Shown here: positions 33,362 through 42,243 of the stretch, piece by piece | How the letters are laid out: the number at the start of each line of letters is the position of its first letter | Position numbering within the stretch: the stretch's first letter is position 1 | Assembly: GCA_016124425.1 (NCBI GenBank) | Contig: WGNT01000142.1 | Span: forward strand, 1-44,779 | From: Cytophagales bacterium | Lineage (GTDB): Bacteria > Bacteroidota > Bacteroidia > Cytophagales > Cyclobacteriaceae | Direction of reading: 5' to 3' | DNA: 44,779 bases | Notes under the pieces: model-generated | The model's input: only the letters and a program-made list of their open reading frames with translations | Told to the model about the DNA's origin: nothing | The model's database searches: none | Made by a program: the position numbers and the translations under genes

Positions 33362-33940
33362 TACCCAAAATCGACTTCATGAAATTTATCTCACTTTTTA
33401 TATAAGCGGTATTTATTTGACGCCCTAATTTTAAAAAAAAATAAATGGTAAATGAAACAGAATCTTTGTTTTTTTCTCTAGAACTCGAACAAACATAAAA
33501 TACAAAATAAAATTCTATATTTTTAGTTATTTAAAAATAATATTCCGATAAAATAGCTATATAAATTCTATAAGAATTAGCAAAAGGTTAAGAATTTGTT
33601 AGGAATTTAAAATTTTAAAAAATTCTGACGCAGCGTTACCTTTCTAACGCTCGTTCCGGTCTTTTTTATGCAATATATTAAAATTTTAATAAGAAAATAT
33701 TGTCGGATATATACACTGTATATATTATTTCAGAATTTTCAAAAATTAGCAAGTTTGAACTAAATATAATTAATGATCACCATCGCCTGTTGACTAATCT
33801 CGTCCTGAATCCCTTTTTGATTAACGATTTCATTTCCGCTATAGGTTAACTAACCTAATCTTTTCGTAATCGGATTTTCGGGTTGCGCGTCATCCGTTAA
33901 TACAGGAGGAGCATCACTGAAATATAGCCTAAAAAACAGT
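33362..33940. other. Long AT-rich intergenic region between susC and araD
   Basis: More than 550 bases, much lower in GC than the flanking genes, with no coding frame. Two inverted repeats stand out: AGCGTTA/TAACGCT at 33632-33651 around a 6-nt loop, and TAGGTTAACTAACCTA at 33842-33857. The first could be a remote terminator for araD; on the minus strand a T-run begins 9 nt after it. The second looks like a regulator site. No exact promoter with both boxes was found for susC. Confidence 0.45.
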
Positions 33941-34639
33941 TCATTGACCGTAATAAGCTCCTTCTCCATGCTTTCGCTCAAAATGTTTCTTTACCAACGA
34001 GGGCTTCAATCGTTTGGCCTCTGGGTTAATCTGAAGTGTCAAATAAGCCATATGCGCGAGCTCTTCTAAAACTTTGCTATTGTATACTGCCTTCGTGGCA
34101 TCCGCACCCCAAGTGAACGGACCGTGATTCCCCAGCAATACCATCTCTACTTCTTTGTAGGAAAGCCCCCTTTCTACAAAACAGTCTACAATCTGCCGCC
34201 CCGTATTGTGTTCGTAATCTCCGGCTATCAATTCATCCGACATGGGGGAGGCACAGGGAATGTCCTGTGTAAGGTGGTCTGCATGAGTTGTCCCAAAATT
34301 GGGAATGTCCCGAAGGGCTTGCGCCCAACTCACCGCATAAGTGCTATGGGTGTGGCATATCCCACCAATTTGGTCCCACACTTTATACAGATAGGCGTGC
34401 GTCTTCGTATCCGAGGAAGGCCGCATCTTGCCTGAAACTACATTGTTTTCAAAATCCACAATGACAATATCCTTTGGTAACAATGCATCATAGGGCACGC
34501 CACTTGGCTTGATACCAAAGACCTCCAACTCCCTGTCCACTACACTGACATTTCCAAACGTGTACACTACCAGCCCTAGTTTTGGGAGCTGCATGTTTGC
34601 TACGTAGCAAGCCTCCTGAAGAGTTTTAAAATTTCCCAT
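33941..34639 (-). CDS. araD: L-ribulose-5-phosphate 4-epimerase
   Basis: A 232-residue zinc enzyme of the class II aldolase fold that converts L-ribulose 5-phosphate to D-xylulose 5-phosphate. Zinc ligands His96 and His98 (ICHTHSTYAVSW) and His172 (GNHGPF) are present, as are the phosphate-binding SSDTKTH (75-81), Asp121 (THADHL) and the C-terminal Tyr in GAYYGQ. Length equals E. coli AraD, and the substrate-specific features distinguish it from fuculose aldolase. It is divergent from araR and araA, with a 289-bp shared control region, and should be controlled by AraR. Confidence 0.93.
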   Translation of the reverse strand: MGNFKTLQEACYVANMQLPKLGLVVYTFGNVSVVDRELEVFGIKPSGVPYDALLPKDIVIVDFENNVVSGKMRPSSDTKTHAYLYKVWDQIGGICHTHSTYAVSWAQALRDIPNFGTTHADHLTQDIPCASPMSDELIAGDYEHNTGRQIVDCFVERGLSYKEVEMVLLGNHGPFTWGADATKAVYNSKVLEELAHMAYLTLQINPEAKRLKPSLVKKHFERKHGEGAYYGQ

Positions 34640-34744
34640 TTTATATATTCGTTACGCAATAGTTAGCTCAAAATCGAGAAACAAATTTTCAAAGGCAACA
34701 CCGCCCTTATTTTCCGAACCCCCAGTTCCTAGATCGCTTCCATT

Positions 34745-34765
34745 CGGTATACCTTTTTTATACCG
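34745..34765. promoter_or_regulatory. Palindrome in araD-araR control region (candidate AraR operator)
   Basis: CGGTATA (34745-34751) and TATACCG (34759-34765) are perfect inverted repeats with a 7-nt T-rich spacer, together 21 bp. The position between divergent araD and araR suggests an operator, and AraR of Bacteroides is reported to bind a palindrome of similar size, but I cannot compare the motifs. Confidence 0.4.
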
Positions 34766-34810
34766 CTATTCGTTTTTTTAAACCGTCTTAACAGAAAATG
34801 ATCTTTTCGC

Positions 34811-34840
34811 TTGCCTAGGTAGTAAGATAGCATATATTTG
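34811..34840 (+). promoter_or_regulatory. Promoter of araR-araA
   Basis: TTG (34811-34813), a 19-nt spacer and an exact TATATTTG (34833-34840) match the Bacteroidota consensus. It lies 45 nt downstream of the palindrome and 88 nt before the chosen araR start. Confidence 0.6.
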
Positions 34841-34928
34841 ATGTTTTGTAAAGCAGATCACCAAACGCCAAATGGGTTTCTACACTGAGAGGCGGAAAAT
34901 CAAAATTAAGAAAAATATCAAAAATACG

Positions 34929-35690
34929 ATGATGAAGTACATAAATCAGGAGCGGGTCTTGGTTTCAATAGATTGTGTTGTCCTCGGTTTTGATGGAGAA
35001 AATTATAAATTGCTGCTGATTCAAAGGGGTTTCGAACCGGAAAAAGGCAGATGGAGCCTGATGGGCGGCTTTTTACAGCCCGATGAATCATTAGATGAAG
35101 CCGCCAGACGTATTCTTCAGGAGCTCACCGGACTGAAAGATGTGTATATGGAGCAACTCCATGCTTTTGGAAGTCCCGACAGAGATCCCGCAGAAAGGGT
35201 CATAGGAGTAACCTATGTAGCGTTGGTGGATATCCAAAGATACCAACAGCAAATTACAGACCTTTTCAAACCGCACTGGTTTGTACTTGATGACCTTCCG
35301 GAATTGATTTTTGATCATCCGCAGATGATTGAAATGGCACTTAAGCACCTTCGACACAAAGCGGCCCTACAACCCATTCTCTTTGAACTTTTGCCTGAGA
35401 AATTTACTGTGCCGCAGCTCCAGATTCTCTATGAGGGACTGTATGGGATACCGATAGACAAGCGGAACTTTTCGCGGAAAGTCCTTGCAGCAGGAATCCT
35501 CCAAAAGGAGGAGGAAAAAGACAAAAGAAAATCAAAAAAAGGTGCCTTTTTCTATACCTTGGTAAAAGAAAACTACCAAGCCCAGTTTCACCGCGTACTT
35601 TATTTTATCCCCAAAAACGACATTCCTCCCGGTTTGGACAGTGAACCAAAAGTTCACCATTCTTACTCGGAATTGGCGGGAAACTCCTAA
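34929..35690 (+). CDS. araR: NUDIX-type arabinose regulator AraR (NrtR family)
   Basis: A DNA-binding regulator of about 253 residues. It combines an N-terminal NUDIX domain with a C-terminal winged helix (FTVPQLQILYEGLYGIPIDKRNFSRKVLAAGIL). The NUDIX box GFLQPDESLDEAARRILQEL departs from the catalytic consensus GX5EX7REUXEE at two glutamates, as expected for a ligand-sensing rather than hydrolytic domain. In Bacteroides thetaiotaomicron a protein of this family controls arabinose genes and responds to L-arabinose. The araA gene starts 62 nt downstream and araD is divergent. The start at 34929 (or 34932) is chosen over the frame start at 34872, whose extra residues are a low-complexity Lys-rich stretch. 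Confidence 0.88.
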   Translation: MMKYINQERVLVSIDCVVLGFDGENYKLLLIQRGFEPEKGRWSLMGGFLQPDESLDEAARRILQELTGLKDVYMEQLHAFGSPDRDPAERVIGVTYVALVDIQRYQQQITDLFKPHWFVLDDLPELIFDHPQMIEMALKHLRHKAALQPILFELLPEKFTVPQLQILYEGLYGIPIDKRNFSRKVLAAGILQKEEEKDKRKSKKGAFFYTLVKENYQAQFHRVLYFIPKNDIPPGLDSEPKVHHSYSELAGNS

Positions 35691-35752
35691 TTTTCGGGAA
35701 CAAATCCGGATAGGGCACAATCCAGCATAAATCGCCAGGCAAAATCTACTTT

Positions 35753-37249
35753 ATGAAAAACAAGGAAGCAAAAACAATTTGGTTTGTCACTGGAAGTCAA
35801 CATCTCTACGGAGAGGAAACGCTTCTTCAGGTAAGACAACACGGAATACAAATTGCCGAAGGCCTTGGGCAAAACGAACGCATCGGGGTGCATGTCGTTT
35901 TTACAGATGTGGTAACAGGCATGGAGGAGATCCGAAAATTGTTTCAACGTGCTAATACCTCGGCCGGTTGCATTGGAGTGATGGTTTGGATGCATACCTT
36001 TTCACCCGCCAAAATGTGGATCAACGGGCTAAAAATACTTCAAAAGCCGCTACTGCACCTCCATACCCAGTTCAACAGGGACATCCCTTGGAGCAGCATA
36101 GACATGGACTTCATGAACCTTAACCAGAGCGCCCATGGGGACCGCGAGTTTGGCTTCATAGCATCCCGTATGCGCATCAAAAGAAAGGTGGTAGTAGGAC
36201 ACTGGCGCGCTGCTTCGGTAGCAAAGGAGATTGACGACTGGGCAAGGGCCTGCCTGGGGTGGGATGATTGGCAAGGGGCGAAATTTGTGCGATTCGGAGA
36301 CAATATGCGACAAGTTGCTGTCACAGAGGGAGATAAGGTAGAAGCAGAGATGCAGTTTGGGTTTTCTGTCAATACGCACGCGGTCGGCGATTTGGTAGAA
36401 ACTGTTGAACGGGTATCCGAAGATGAAATTGATGCGTTGGTTCAAACCTATGAAGAATCCTACACCGTGTCGAAGGCACTGCAGGAAAATGGAACCCAAA
36501 GAGGGGCTTTAAGAGACGCTGCCAAAATCGAACTTGGATTGTCGCATTTTCTAAAAACTGGTGGCTTCAAAGGATTTACGGACACTTTCGAAGATTTACA
36601 TGGGCTAAAGCAATTGCCAGGAATTGCCGTTCAGCGGTTAATGCAGCAGGGGTATGGCTTTGCCGGAGAAGGTGATTGGAAAACGGCGGCGTTAGTGCGC
36701 GCCATGAAGGTGATGGCCACCGGTTTATCAGGTGGCAACGCATTTATGGAGGACTATACCTACCATTTCGACCCGGAGGACAGTCTGGTACTGGGTTCGC
36801 ACATGCTGGAAGTAGACCCATGCCTGGCATCGCATAAGCCCTCCTGTGAGATACATCCGCTCGGAATAGGAGGAAAAGCGGATCCGGTCCGCCTCGTATT
36901 CAATGTGGGTGCAGGTCCGGGACTTAACGCTTCGTTGGTAGACATGGGAAATAGGTTCAGATTGGTCGTGAACGAAGTTGAGGCAGTTGAGCCACGCCAT
37001 TCTCTACCAAAATTACCTGTAGCAAGGGTTTTGTGGAAACCACTTCCGGATATGGAGACGGCGTGCAAAGCCTGGATCCTGGCCGGAGGCGCGCATCATA
37101 CCTGCTTTAGTCAAAACATTTCTAGCTACATTTTAGAGGATTTTGCCGAAATCGCGGGCATAGAACTACTCACGATTGACCAAGAAACACGGATCTCCGC
37201 TTTCAAGAAAGAGCTAATGTGGAACGAAACGCATTATGGAAGAAAATGA
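35753..37249 (+). CDS. araA: L-arabinose isomerase
   Basis: A 498-residue manganese enzyme that isomerises L-arabinose to L-ribulose in the cytoplasm. The metal and catalytic residues fall at the family's standard numbers: Glu306 ([10 protein letters not shown]), Glu333 (FMEDYTYHF), His350 (GSHMLE) and the His pair at 448/449 (GGAHHTCFS). The N-terminal [13 protein letters not shown] and the [17 protein letters not shown] segment are also diagnostic. Length matches E. coli AraA (500). It is cotranscribed with araR. Ribulokinase (araB), normally adjacent, is missing from this window, so phosphorylation must come from elsewhere. Confidence 0.97.
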   Translation: MKNKEAKTIWFVTGSQHLYGEETLLQVRQHGIQIAEGLGQNERIGVHVVFTDVVTGMEEIRKLFQRANTSAGCIGVMVWMHTFSPAKMWINGLKILQKPLLHLHTQFNRDIPWSSIDMDFMNLNQSAHGDREFGFIASRMRIKRKVVVGHWRAASVAKEIDDWARACLGWDDWQGAKFVRFGDNMRQVAVTEGDKVEAEMQFGFSVNTHAVGDLVETVERVSEDEIDALVQTYEESYTVSKALQENGTQRGALRDAAKIELGLSHFLKTGGFKGFTDTFEDLHGLKQLPGIAVQRLMQQGYGFAGEGDWKTAALVRAMKVMATGLSGGNAFMEDYTYHFDPEDSLVLGSHMLEVDPCLASHKPSCEIHPLGIGGKADPVRLVFNVGAGPGLNASLVDMGNRFRLVVNEVEAVEPRHSLPKLPVARVLWKPLPDMETACKAWILAGGAHHTCFSQNISSYILEDFAEIAGIELLTIDQETRISAFKKELMWNETHYGRK

Positions 37250-37549
37250 GCGCAGGTTTCATGTTACTTTTTTTCGCATTTGGAGCTAAAACATTTTCTT
37301 TAGGCATCACTCGCAGTACATAACTAGTCGTACTTTCTTTCGTACGTTGCGACCGGAAAATGCAAGCGCATAATCAAGATTCAGCTCTATTCGTAGAAAA
37401 AGCAATCGGACATAAAAAACCAATTTACTTTAACGAAGTACAACGCGGCAGCGTTCGTTAGGTCATCATTGAAGGTCGGATCCTGGAAAAGCATTTTGTA
37501 AATTAGGAAACAAAGGATATATTCCGCTTCCTAAGTCGATTTCTACCCT
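37250..37549. other. Intergenic region after araA
   Basis: Exactly 300 bases without a convincing gene. Repeated CGTAC sequences near 37328-37345, including a palindromic CGTACG, are the only notable pattern. No terminator with a clear stem and T-run follows araA, and no full promoter was found for the next gene. Confidence 0.35.
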
Positions 37550-38542
37550 ATGAAACACCCCAAGATATCCAACTTCCTTCCGCTATCGGCAGCCATCGTC
37601 ATTTTATCCACCATGGCCGCAAATTCCCAGACGAAAACAACCCCCGAAGCAACCATTAGCAACGGGCTCATTGAGGCAACACTCTATCTACCCGACCCGG
37701 AATCCGGCTATTATCGGGGAACACGGTTTGATTGGTCCGGCGTAGTGGCCAGCCTGACCTATGATGGGCACAGTTACTTCGGGCAGTGGTTTCCGAAATA
37801 CGATCCCCTCCTCCATGATGCCATTTTAGGACCTGTGGAAGCCTTCGATCCGATTGGGTATGAAAGCGCGAAACCGGGTGAACCCTTTTTGAAAATCGGT
37901 GTGGGTACGGTAAAAAAAATAAATGATGAACCCTATCGGTTTACAGCCCCCTTTGAGATTATAAACGGCGGGAAATGGCATACAAAAAAGAAAAAGGACG
38001 GCATCGTTTTTTCTCATGAATTAGCAACGGATCATGGCTACGCCTACTACTATGAAAAGTCGGTTAAGTTATCCAAGGGAACTCCTGAAATGGTCCTTTC
38101 ACATAGCCTGAAAAATCTGGGAGTAAAAACCATCATAACGCGGGTGTACAACCACAATTTCTTTATGCTTGACAACCAGCCCATTGGACCGGATTATGCC
38201 ATTACATTCGCCTTTCAGCCAAGTTTGGTTTCTAATACCCGGGGCATGGGGACCACTGTTGATTTACAAGGTAACCAACTGGTATTTTTAGCACCGATTG
38301 CGGCGAAAGAAAGTATCTACATGGTCCTAGGGGGGTACTCGGATCAGGCCGCTGATTACGATATCACAGTATCCAACAGTAAGACGGGAGCGGGCGTACG
38401 AATCACCAATGACCGTCCAATAGCGCATTTGCCAGTATGGTCCATACCTACCACCCTCTGTCCGGAACCTTATATGGATGTTCGAGTTGCACCGGGAGAA
38501 ACGTTTACTTGGGATACTACCTATGAATTTTTGTCTGAGTGA
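37550..38542 (+). CDS. Periplasmic aldose-1-epimerase-like protein
   Basis: A 330-residue exported protein with a Sec signal (residues 1 to about 27, ending AANSQ). The mature part has the beta-sandwich feel of galactose-mutarotase-like domains: ATISNGLIEATLYLPDPESGYYRGTRFDWSGVV, EAFDPIGYESAKPGEPFLKIGVG, FSHELATDHGYAYYYEKSV and the late YNHNFFMLDNQPIGPDY, whose His and Asp could correspond to mutarotase residues. A related cytoplasmic or periplasmic function would be anomer interconversion of a sugar before oxidation. It is followed at 36 nt by a PQQ-dependent dehydrogenase gene, which favours a role in supplying that enzyme with the right anomer. Confidence 0.6.
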   Translation: MKHPKISNFLPLSAAIVILSTMAANSQTKTTPEATISNGLIEATLYLPDPESGYYRGTRFDWSGVVASLTYDGHSYFGQWFPKYDPLLHDAILGPVEAFDPIGYESAKPGEPFLKIGVGTVKKINDEPYRFTAPFEIINGGKWHTKKKKDGIVFSHELATDHGYAYYYEKSVKLSKGTPEMVLSHSLKNLGVKTIITRVYNHNFFMLDNQPIGPDYAITFAFQPSLVSNTRGMGTTVDLQGNQLVFLAPIAAKESIYMVLGGYSDQAADYDITVSNSKTGAGVRITNDRPIAHLPVWSIPTTLCPEPYMDVRVAPGETFTWDTTYEFLSE

Positions 38543-38578
38543 TACTACCATCCACCCTTATAGTAAATTCCCAATCGA

Positions 38579-40765
38579 ATGAAACCACGACTCGGTAGCA
38601 AAGCGCGTAAGGTTGTAGGGCTGTCCCTTTTTGCAGGCACGCTGATGGCCCTTGGGTGTGCTCGTCCACAGAATGAAAACTGGCCATACTACGGAGGCAA
38701 TAGCGGAGGCAATAGGTATTCCTCGCTTGACCAAATCAATACCACCAATGTCCATACCCTTCAGGTAGCTTGGACTTATCTCTCTACGGATACAGCTAAA
38801 GCTGACTATAGACCGCGGGAGATACAGTGCCAACCTATTGTAATCGACGGCATCCTATTCGCCACCTCTCCCCTCTTGGAGTTATTCGCGCTTAAGGCAG
38901 ATACCGGAGAGGAACTTTGGCGCTTTAACCCGTTTGCTGAAAAGACGCCACGTTACCATTCAAATAGAGGAGTGATGTACTGGGAAAGCGGTGAGGAACA
39001 GCGCATTTTATATACTGCGGGCACCTCCCTTTACGCGATAGACGCAAAAACAGGACTACCGATACCTAACTTTGGAGATAACGGAGCAGTATCCCTGCAT
39101 CAAGGGGTGGGCGATAACTTGGAGAGAGATGAGAAAGACCTTGCTGTGATTGCCACTAGTCCCGGAATAATCTATAAAGACCTTGTCATCATGGGTTCTA
39201 CCCTCTCCGAAAGCGCAACGGCCCCTCCGGGCCATATCCGCGCATTTGACGTACGTACCGGGGAGTTAAAGTGGGTTTTTCACACCATTCCGCAGCCCGG
39301 TGAATTCGGTTACGACACATGGCCGGAAGATACCTGGAAAGTCTTGGGAGGCGCCAATAACTGGGCAGGAATGGTGATGGATGAAGAAAGGGGCCTTGTC
39401 TTTCTGGGTACAGGCTCTCCCTCCGTGGATTTTTATGGAGCCATTCGGCATGGCCAAAACCTCTTTGCCAATTGTGTGCTAGCCATACATGCCGCTACGG
39501 GAAAACTTGCCTGGCACTATCAGATTGTCCATCATGATCTTTGGGACCGGGATATTGCCTGCCCGCCCAATTTAATCACCGTAACACATAACGGCAAAAA
39601 AATAGATGCAGTGGCACAGGCCACAAAAGACGGATTGGTTTTTCTACTTGACCGAGATACCGGGGAACCGCTTTTTCCGGTGGAAGAGATCCCGGCGCTT
39701 ACGGATTTTGCACTGCTGGGTGAAGCACCTTGGCCCACACAGCCACAGCCAACGAAACCGGCGCCATTCTCCCGGCAGGTCTTGACGGAAGAGGACATCA
39801 CGAGGAGAACTCCGGAGGCCCACGACTTTGTCAAAAAGCGGTGGCTGGAAACTCGGTCGGGCAGTAAGTTTATGCCCCTGAGTAAGGAAGGAACGCTTTA
39901 CTTTGGCATAGGAGGCGGTGCGAATTGGGGAGGAAACGCATCCGATCCTGAAGGAATCCTCTATCAGAACTCGAATGAGATGGTTTGGGATGTCAAACTT
40001 GCTGAAATCCCCTCGGCTACCGATCCATCCGTGACAGCGGGTCGAAGCCTTTACATTACCCACTGCGCCCATTGCCATGGCTTGGACAACAAGGGCGCTC
40101 CGGGACAAGATTTCCCGGATCTTTCTCAAGTAGCAACCAGACTTAGTGCGAAGGAAATTGCTGCTATCCTCTCCAATGGTCAGGGAAGGATGCCGGCATT
40201 TACCCATTTAGCCGGTGCTGACAGGGATAAAATCACGGCATACCTTACCGGAACTGAAAAAACGGATAAGCTACCCGATGATATCCACAATCCCATCGCC
40301 GCAGAAGTGGAAGTAGCTAGCGGAGCATTTCCTTATAAGCCCGCGTTTACGCTGAACGGATTGAACAAATTTTTAGATCCTGATGGCTATCCTGCCATCA
40401 CGCCGCCTTGGGGGACCCTAAATGCCATCGATATGAATACGGGTGAATTCCTATGGCAGGTGCCACTAGGAGAATATCCAGAACTTACCGCCCAAGGCAT
40501 CTCCATAACCGGTACGGAGAATTATGGTGGTCCGGTTGTCACTGCAGGAGGTTTGGTATTTATTGCCGGCACCAAAGATGAGCGCATCAGGGCCTTTGAT
40601 AAACAAACCGGAAAGGTATTATGGGAATATCAGCTACCTGCGGCAGGGTTTGCCACACCGGCCACGTACATGGTCGACGGCACCCAGTATCTGGTGATTG
40701 CCGTAGGCGGCGTAAAAAACGGACATAAGCCAGGTGGCACCTATATGGCCTTTGCCTTGCCTTAA
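38579..40765 (+). CDS. PQQ-dependent dehydrogenase with embedded cytochrome c
   Basis: A 728-residue periplasmic lipoprotein (LMALGC signal, Cys near 27) of the quinoprotein propeller family. The N-terminus NWPYYGGNSGGNRYSSLDQI and repeats such as GELKWVFHTIP, TGKLAWHYQIVHHDLWDRD and GKVLWEYQLPA are PQQ-propeller blades. A cytochrome c domain is inserted at about 485-560, with haem motif Cys496-x-x-Cys499-His500 and candidate distal Met538, before the propeller resumes for its last blades. Related Bacteroidota enzymes oxidise sugars or alcohols. Electrons would pass from PQQH2 to the built-in haem. The aldose-epimerase-like gene precedes it by 36 nt, and the ara genes lie just upstream, so an aldose is the likely substrate. 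Confidence 0.9.
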   Translation: MKPRLGSKARKVVGLSLFAGTLMALGCARPQNENWPYYGGNSGGNRYSSLDQINTTNVHTLQVAWTYLSTDTAKADYRPREIQCQPIVIDGILFATSPLLELFALKADTGEELWRFNPFAEKTPRYHSNRGVMYWESGEEQRILYTAGTSLYAIDAKTGLPIPNFGDNGAVSLHQGVGDNLERDEKDLAVIATSPGIIYKDLVIMGSTLSESATAPPGHIRAFDVRTGELKWVFHTIPQPGEFGYDTWPEDTWKVLGGANNWAGMVMDEERGLVFLGTGSPSVDFYGAIRHGQNLFANCVLAIHAATGKLAWHYQIVHHDLWDRDIACPPNLITVTHNGKKIDAVAQATKDGLVFLLDRDTGEPLFPVEEIPALTDFALLGEAPWPTQPQPTKPAPFSRQVLTEEDITRRTPEAHDFVKKRWLETRSGSKFMPLSKEGTLYFGIGGGANWGGNASDPEGILYQNSNEMVWDVKLAEIPSATDPSVTAGRSLYITHCAHCHGLDNKGAPGQDFPDLSQVATRLSAKEIAAILSNGQGRMPAFTHLAGADRDKITAYLTGTEKTDKLPDDIHNPIAAEVEVASGAFPYKPAFTLNGLNKFLDPDGYPAITPPWGTLNAIDMNTGEFLWQVPLGEYPELTAQGISITGTENYGGPVVTAGGLVFIAGTKDERIRAFDKQTGKVLWEYQLPAAGFATPATYMVDGTQYLVIAVGGVKNGHKPGGTYMAFALP

Positions 40766-40782
40766 TTTACTAGCATCTTGTG

Positions 40783-40790
40783 TATATTTG
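40783..40790 (+). promoter_or_regulatory. -7 box of the SDR gene
   Basis: An exact TATATTTG lies at 40783-40790, 116 nt before the start codon of the SDR gene. The best TTG upstream is 23 nt away, a longer spacer than usual. Confidence 0.4.
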
Positions 40791-40906
40791 TATGTGCGAC
40801 AAAGACAAACGGCCCAGCTACACAGGGTGGCTTTTTTACGGCATCGATTGAAAACCAACCCATTATCGACTATGTACTTGAAAAATTCTAAACTATCCCC
40901 GACCCC

Positions 40907-41836
40907 ATGACCACAAAACCACTACATACCATCCTCGGCTCGACAGGCAATATTGGAACCTCGTTAGCTAAGGTACTGGCTACAACCTACAATGCCAACG
41001 TACGACTCGTCAGTAGAAACCCTAAATCGGTTTCCGGAAATGAGGAACTAAAAAAAGCGAACTTATTAATAGCTAAAGAGGTGGATGAAGCGGTAGCAGG
41101 TTCTGACACCGTATACTTGGTAGTGGGGATTACGTATAAAACCAAGCTATGGCAGCAACAATGGCCCGTCATCATGGAAAACACCCTTGCTGCATGCAAA
41201 AAACATGGTGCTAAGCTGGTCTTTTTTGACAACATGTACTGCTACGATCCTAGTCATGTTGGACACCTTACGGAGGAGACTCCTGTAAATCCACAGAGTA
41301 AGAAAGGGAAGGTTCGGGCAAAAATTGCGCAAATGATTTGGGATGAGGTTTCTAAAGGCGAATTAACGGCTATGGTCGTAAGGGCGGCGGATTTTTACGG
41401 ACCGGGGGCATCCTTGAGCTTCTTGAACGAATCTGTGATAAAACGGATGAAGGCTGGAAAAACAGCACAATGGCTGTATTCGGGAGACAAAAAACACTCT
41501 TTCACCTACATACCCGACGCAGCCGAAGGAACCGCATTTTTGGCACATCAAGCAGAGGCTTGGAATCAGGTTTGGCATTTACCAACCTCCGACATGTATC
41601 CTACTGGGAATGAATGCGTAGCTATTTTGGCCAAAGAATTGGGGACGACCCCTAAACTTGCGGTATTACCAGCATTTATGGTAACGCTCCTCGCTGCTTT
41701 TGTTCCTTTACTTCGAGAAATTAAGGAACTTAACTATCAGCTGTCGGAAGACTACCGCTTCGATTCTGGCAAAATTGAACGGCAGTTCGGACTAAAACCC
41801 ACACCTCTCGAAGAAGGATTGAAGGCGTGCCTGTAG
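40907..41836 (+). CDS. NAD(P)-binding SDR-type epimerase/dehydratase-like protein
   Basis: A 309-residue cytoplasmic Rossmann-fold protein of the atypical short-chain dehydrogenase group. The nucleotide-binding loop is GSTGNIGTSLA at about residues 12-22, followed by the conserved FFDNMYCYDP near 109, whose Tyr could act like the catalytic Tyr of extended SDRs; the Lys three residues later is absent. The C-terminal half is helical with substrate-specific loops (TYIPDAAEGTAFL, SDMYPTGNEC). It could be an oxidoreductase, epimerase or an NmrA-like sensor; the substrate is not apparent. It is monocistronic. Confidence 0.75.
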   Translation: MTTKPLHTILGSTGNIGTSLAKVLATTYNANVRLVSRNPKSVSGNEELKKANLLIAKEVDEAVAGSDTVYLVVGITYKTKLWQQQWPVIMENTLAACKKHGAKLVFFDNMYCYDPSHVGHLTEETPVNPQSKKGKVRAKIAQMIWDEVSKGELTAMVVRAADFYGPGASLSFLNESVIKRMKAGKTAQWLYSGDKKHSFTYIPDAAEGTAFLAHQAEAWNQVWHLPTSDMYPTGNECVAILAKELGTTPKLAVLPAFMVTLLAAFVPLLREIKELNYQLSEDYRFDSGKIERQFGLKPTPLEEGLKACL

Positions 41837-42181
41837 GGTGTAGAATCGGATATGTTTAACGCATCAATTTGGTAATTATATGGTATACTACCTTGAGAAT
41901 CATCGTTTTATTTTGCATACCCTTCTTCAGTCAAAATTTAAGTAGTATCCTTAGGAAAAGTAGCCGTTCGGCCTTTTTCACCAGTCCCTGCATTTCTTAG
42001 AAACTCCCCAATGACCGACGAACAAGGGCGATGAATTCAGCTATCGTAAAAGTCGACACCTTGGATCAGCTTTTGTAACTTTAGGGGGAATTTACGGATG
42101 TAACAGAAAAGCAACCTCACACTTTCAAAAGTAGGCCTATTTAGCCAGAATTCAGGCGTATAAATGCGACAAACTTATTGG
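41837..42181. other. Intergenic region before the GlxA-type gene
   Basis: About 345 bases without a recognised gene, RNA or repeat. The translation in all frames is broken. The likely promoter of the next gene starts immediately after this stretch. Confidence 0.35.
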
Positions 42182-42212
42182 TTGATTCCGACAAAAATTT
42201 AAGGTAGATTCG
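42182..42212 (+). promoter_or_regulatory. Putative promoter of the GlxA-type regulator gene
   Basis: TTG at 42182-42184, a 20-nt spacer and TAGATTCG at 42205-42212 (one mismatch to TAnnTTTG) stand 31 nt before the start codon. Confidence 0.45.
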
Positions 42213-42243
42213 TCTTGAACTTGCTGAAATACCAAACCAACCG

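Noticed and set aside
33491-33498. Minus-strand TATGTTTG as the susC promoter
   Set aside because: The box matches the consensus, but no TTG element lies at 19-20 nt and it is almost 300 nt from the start codon.
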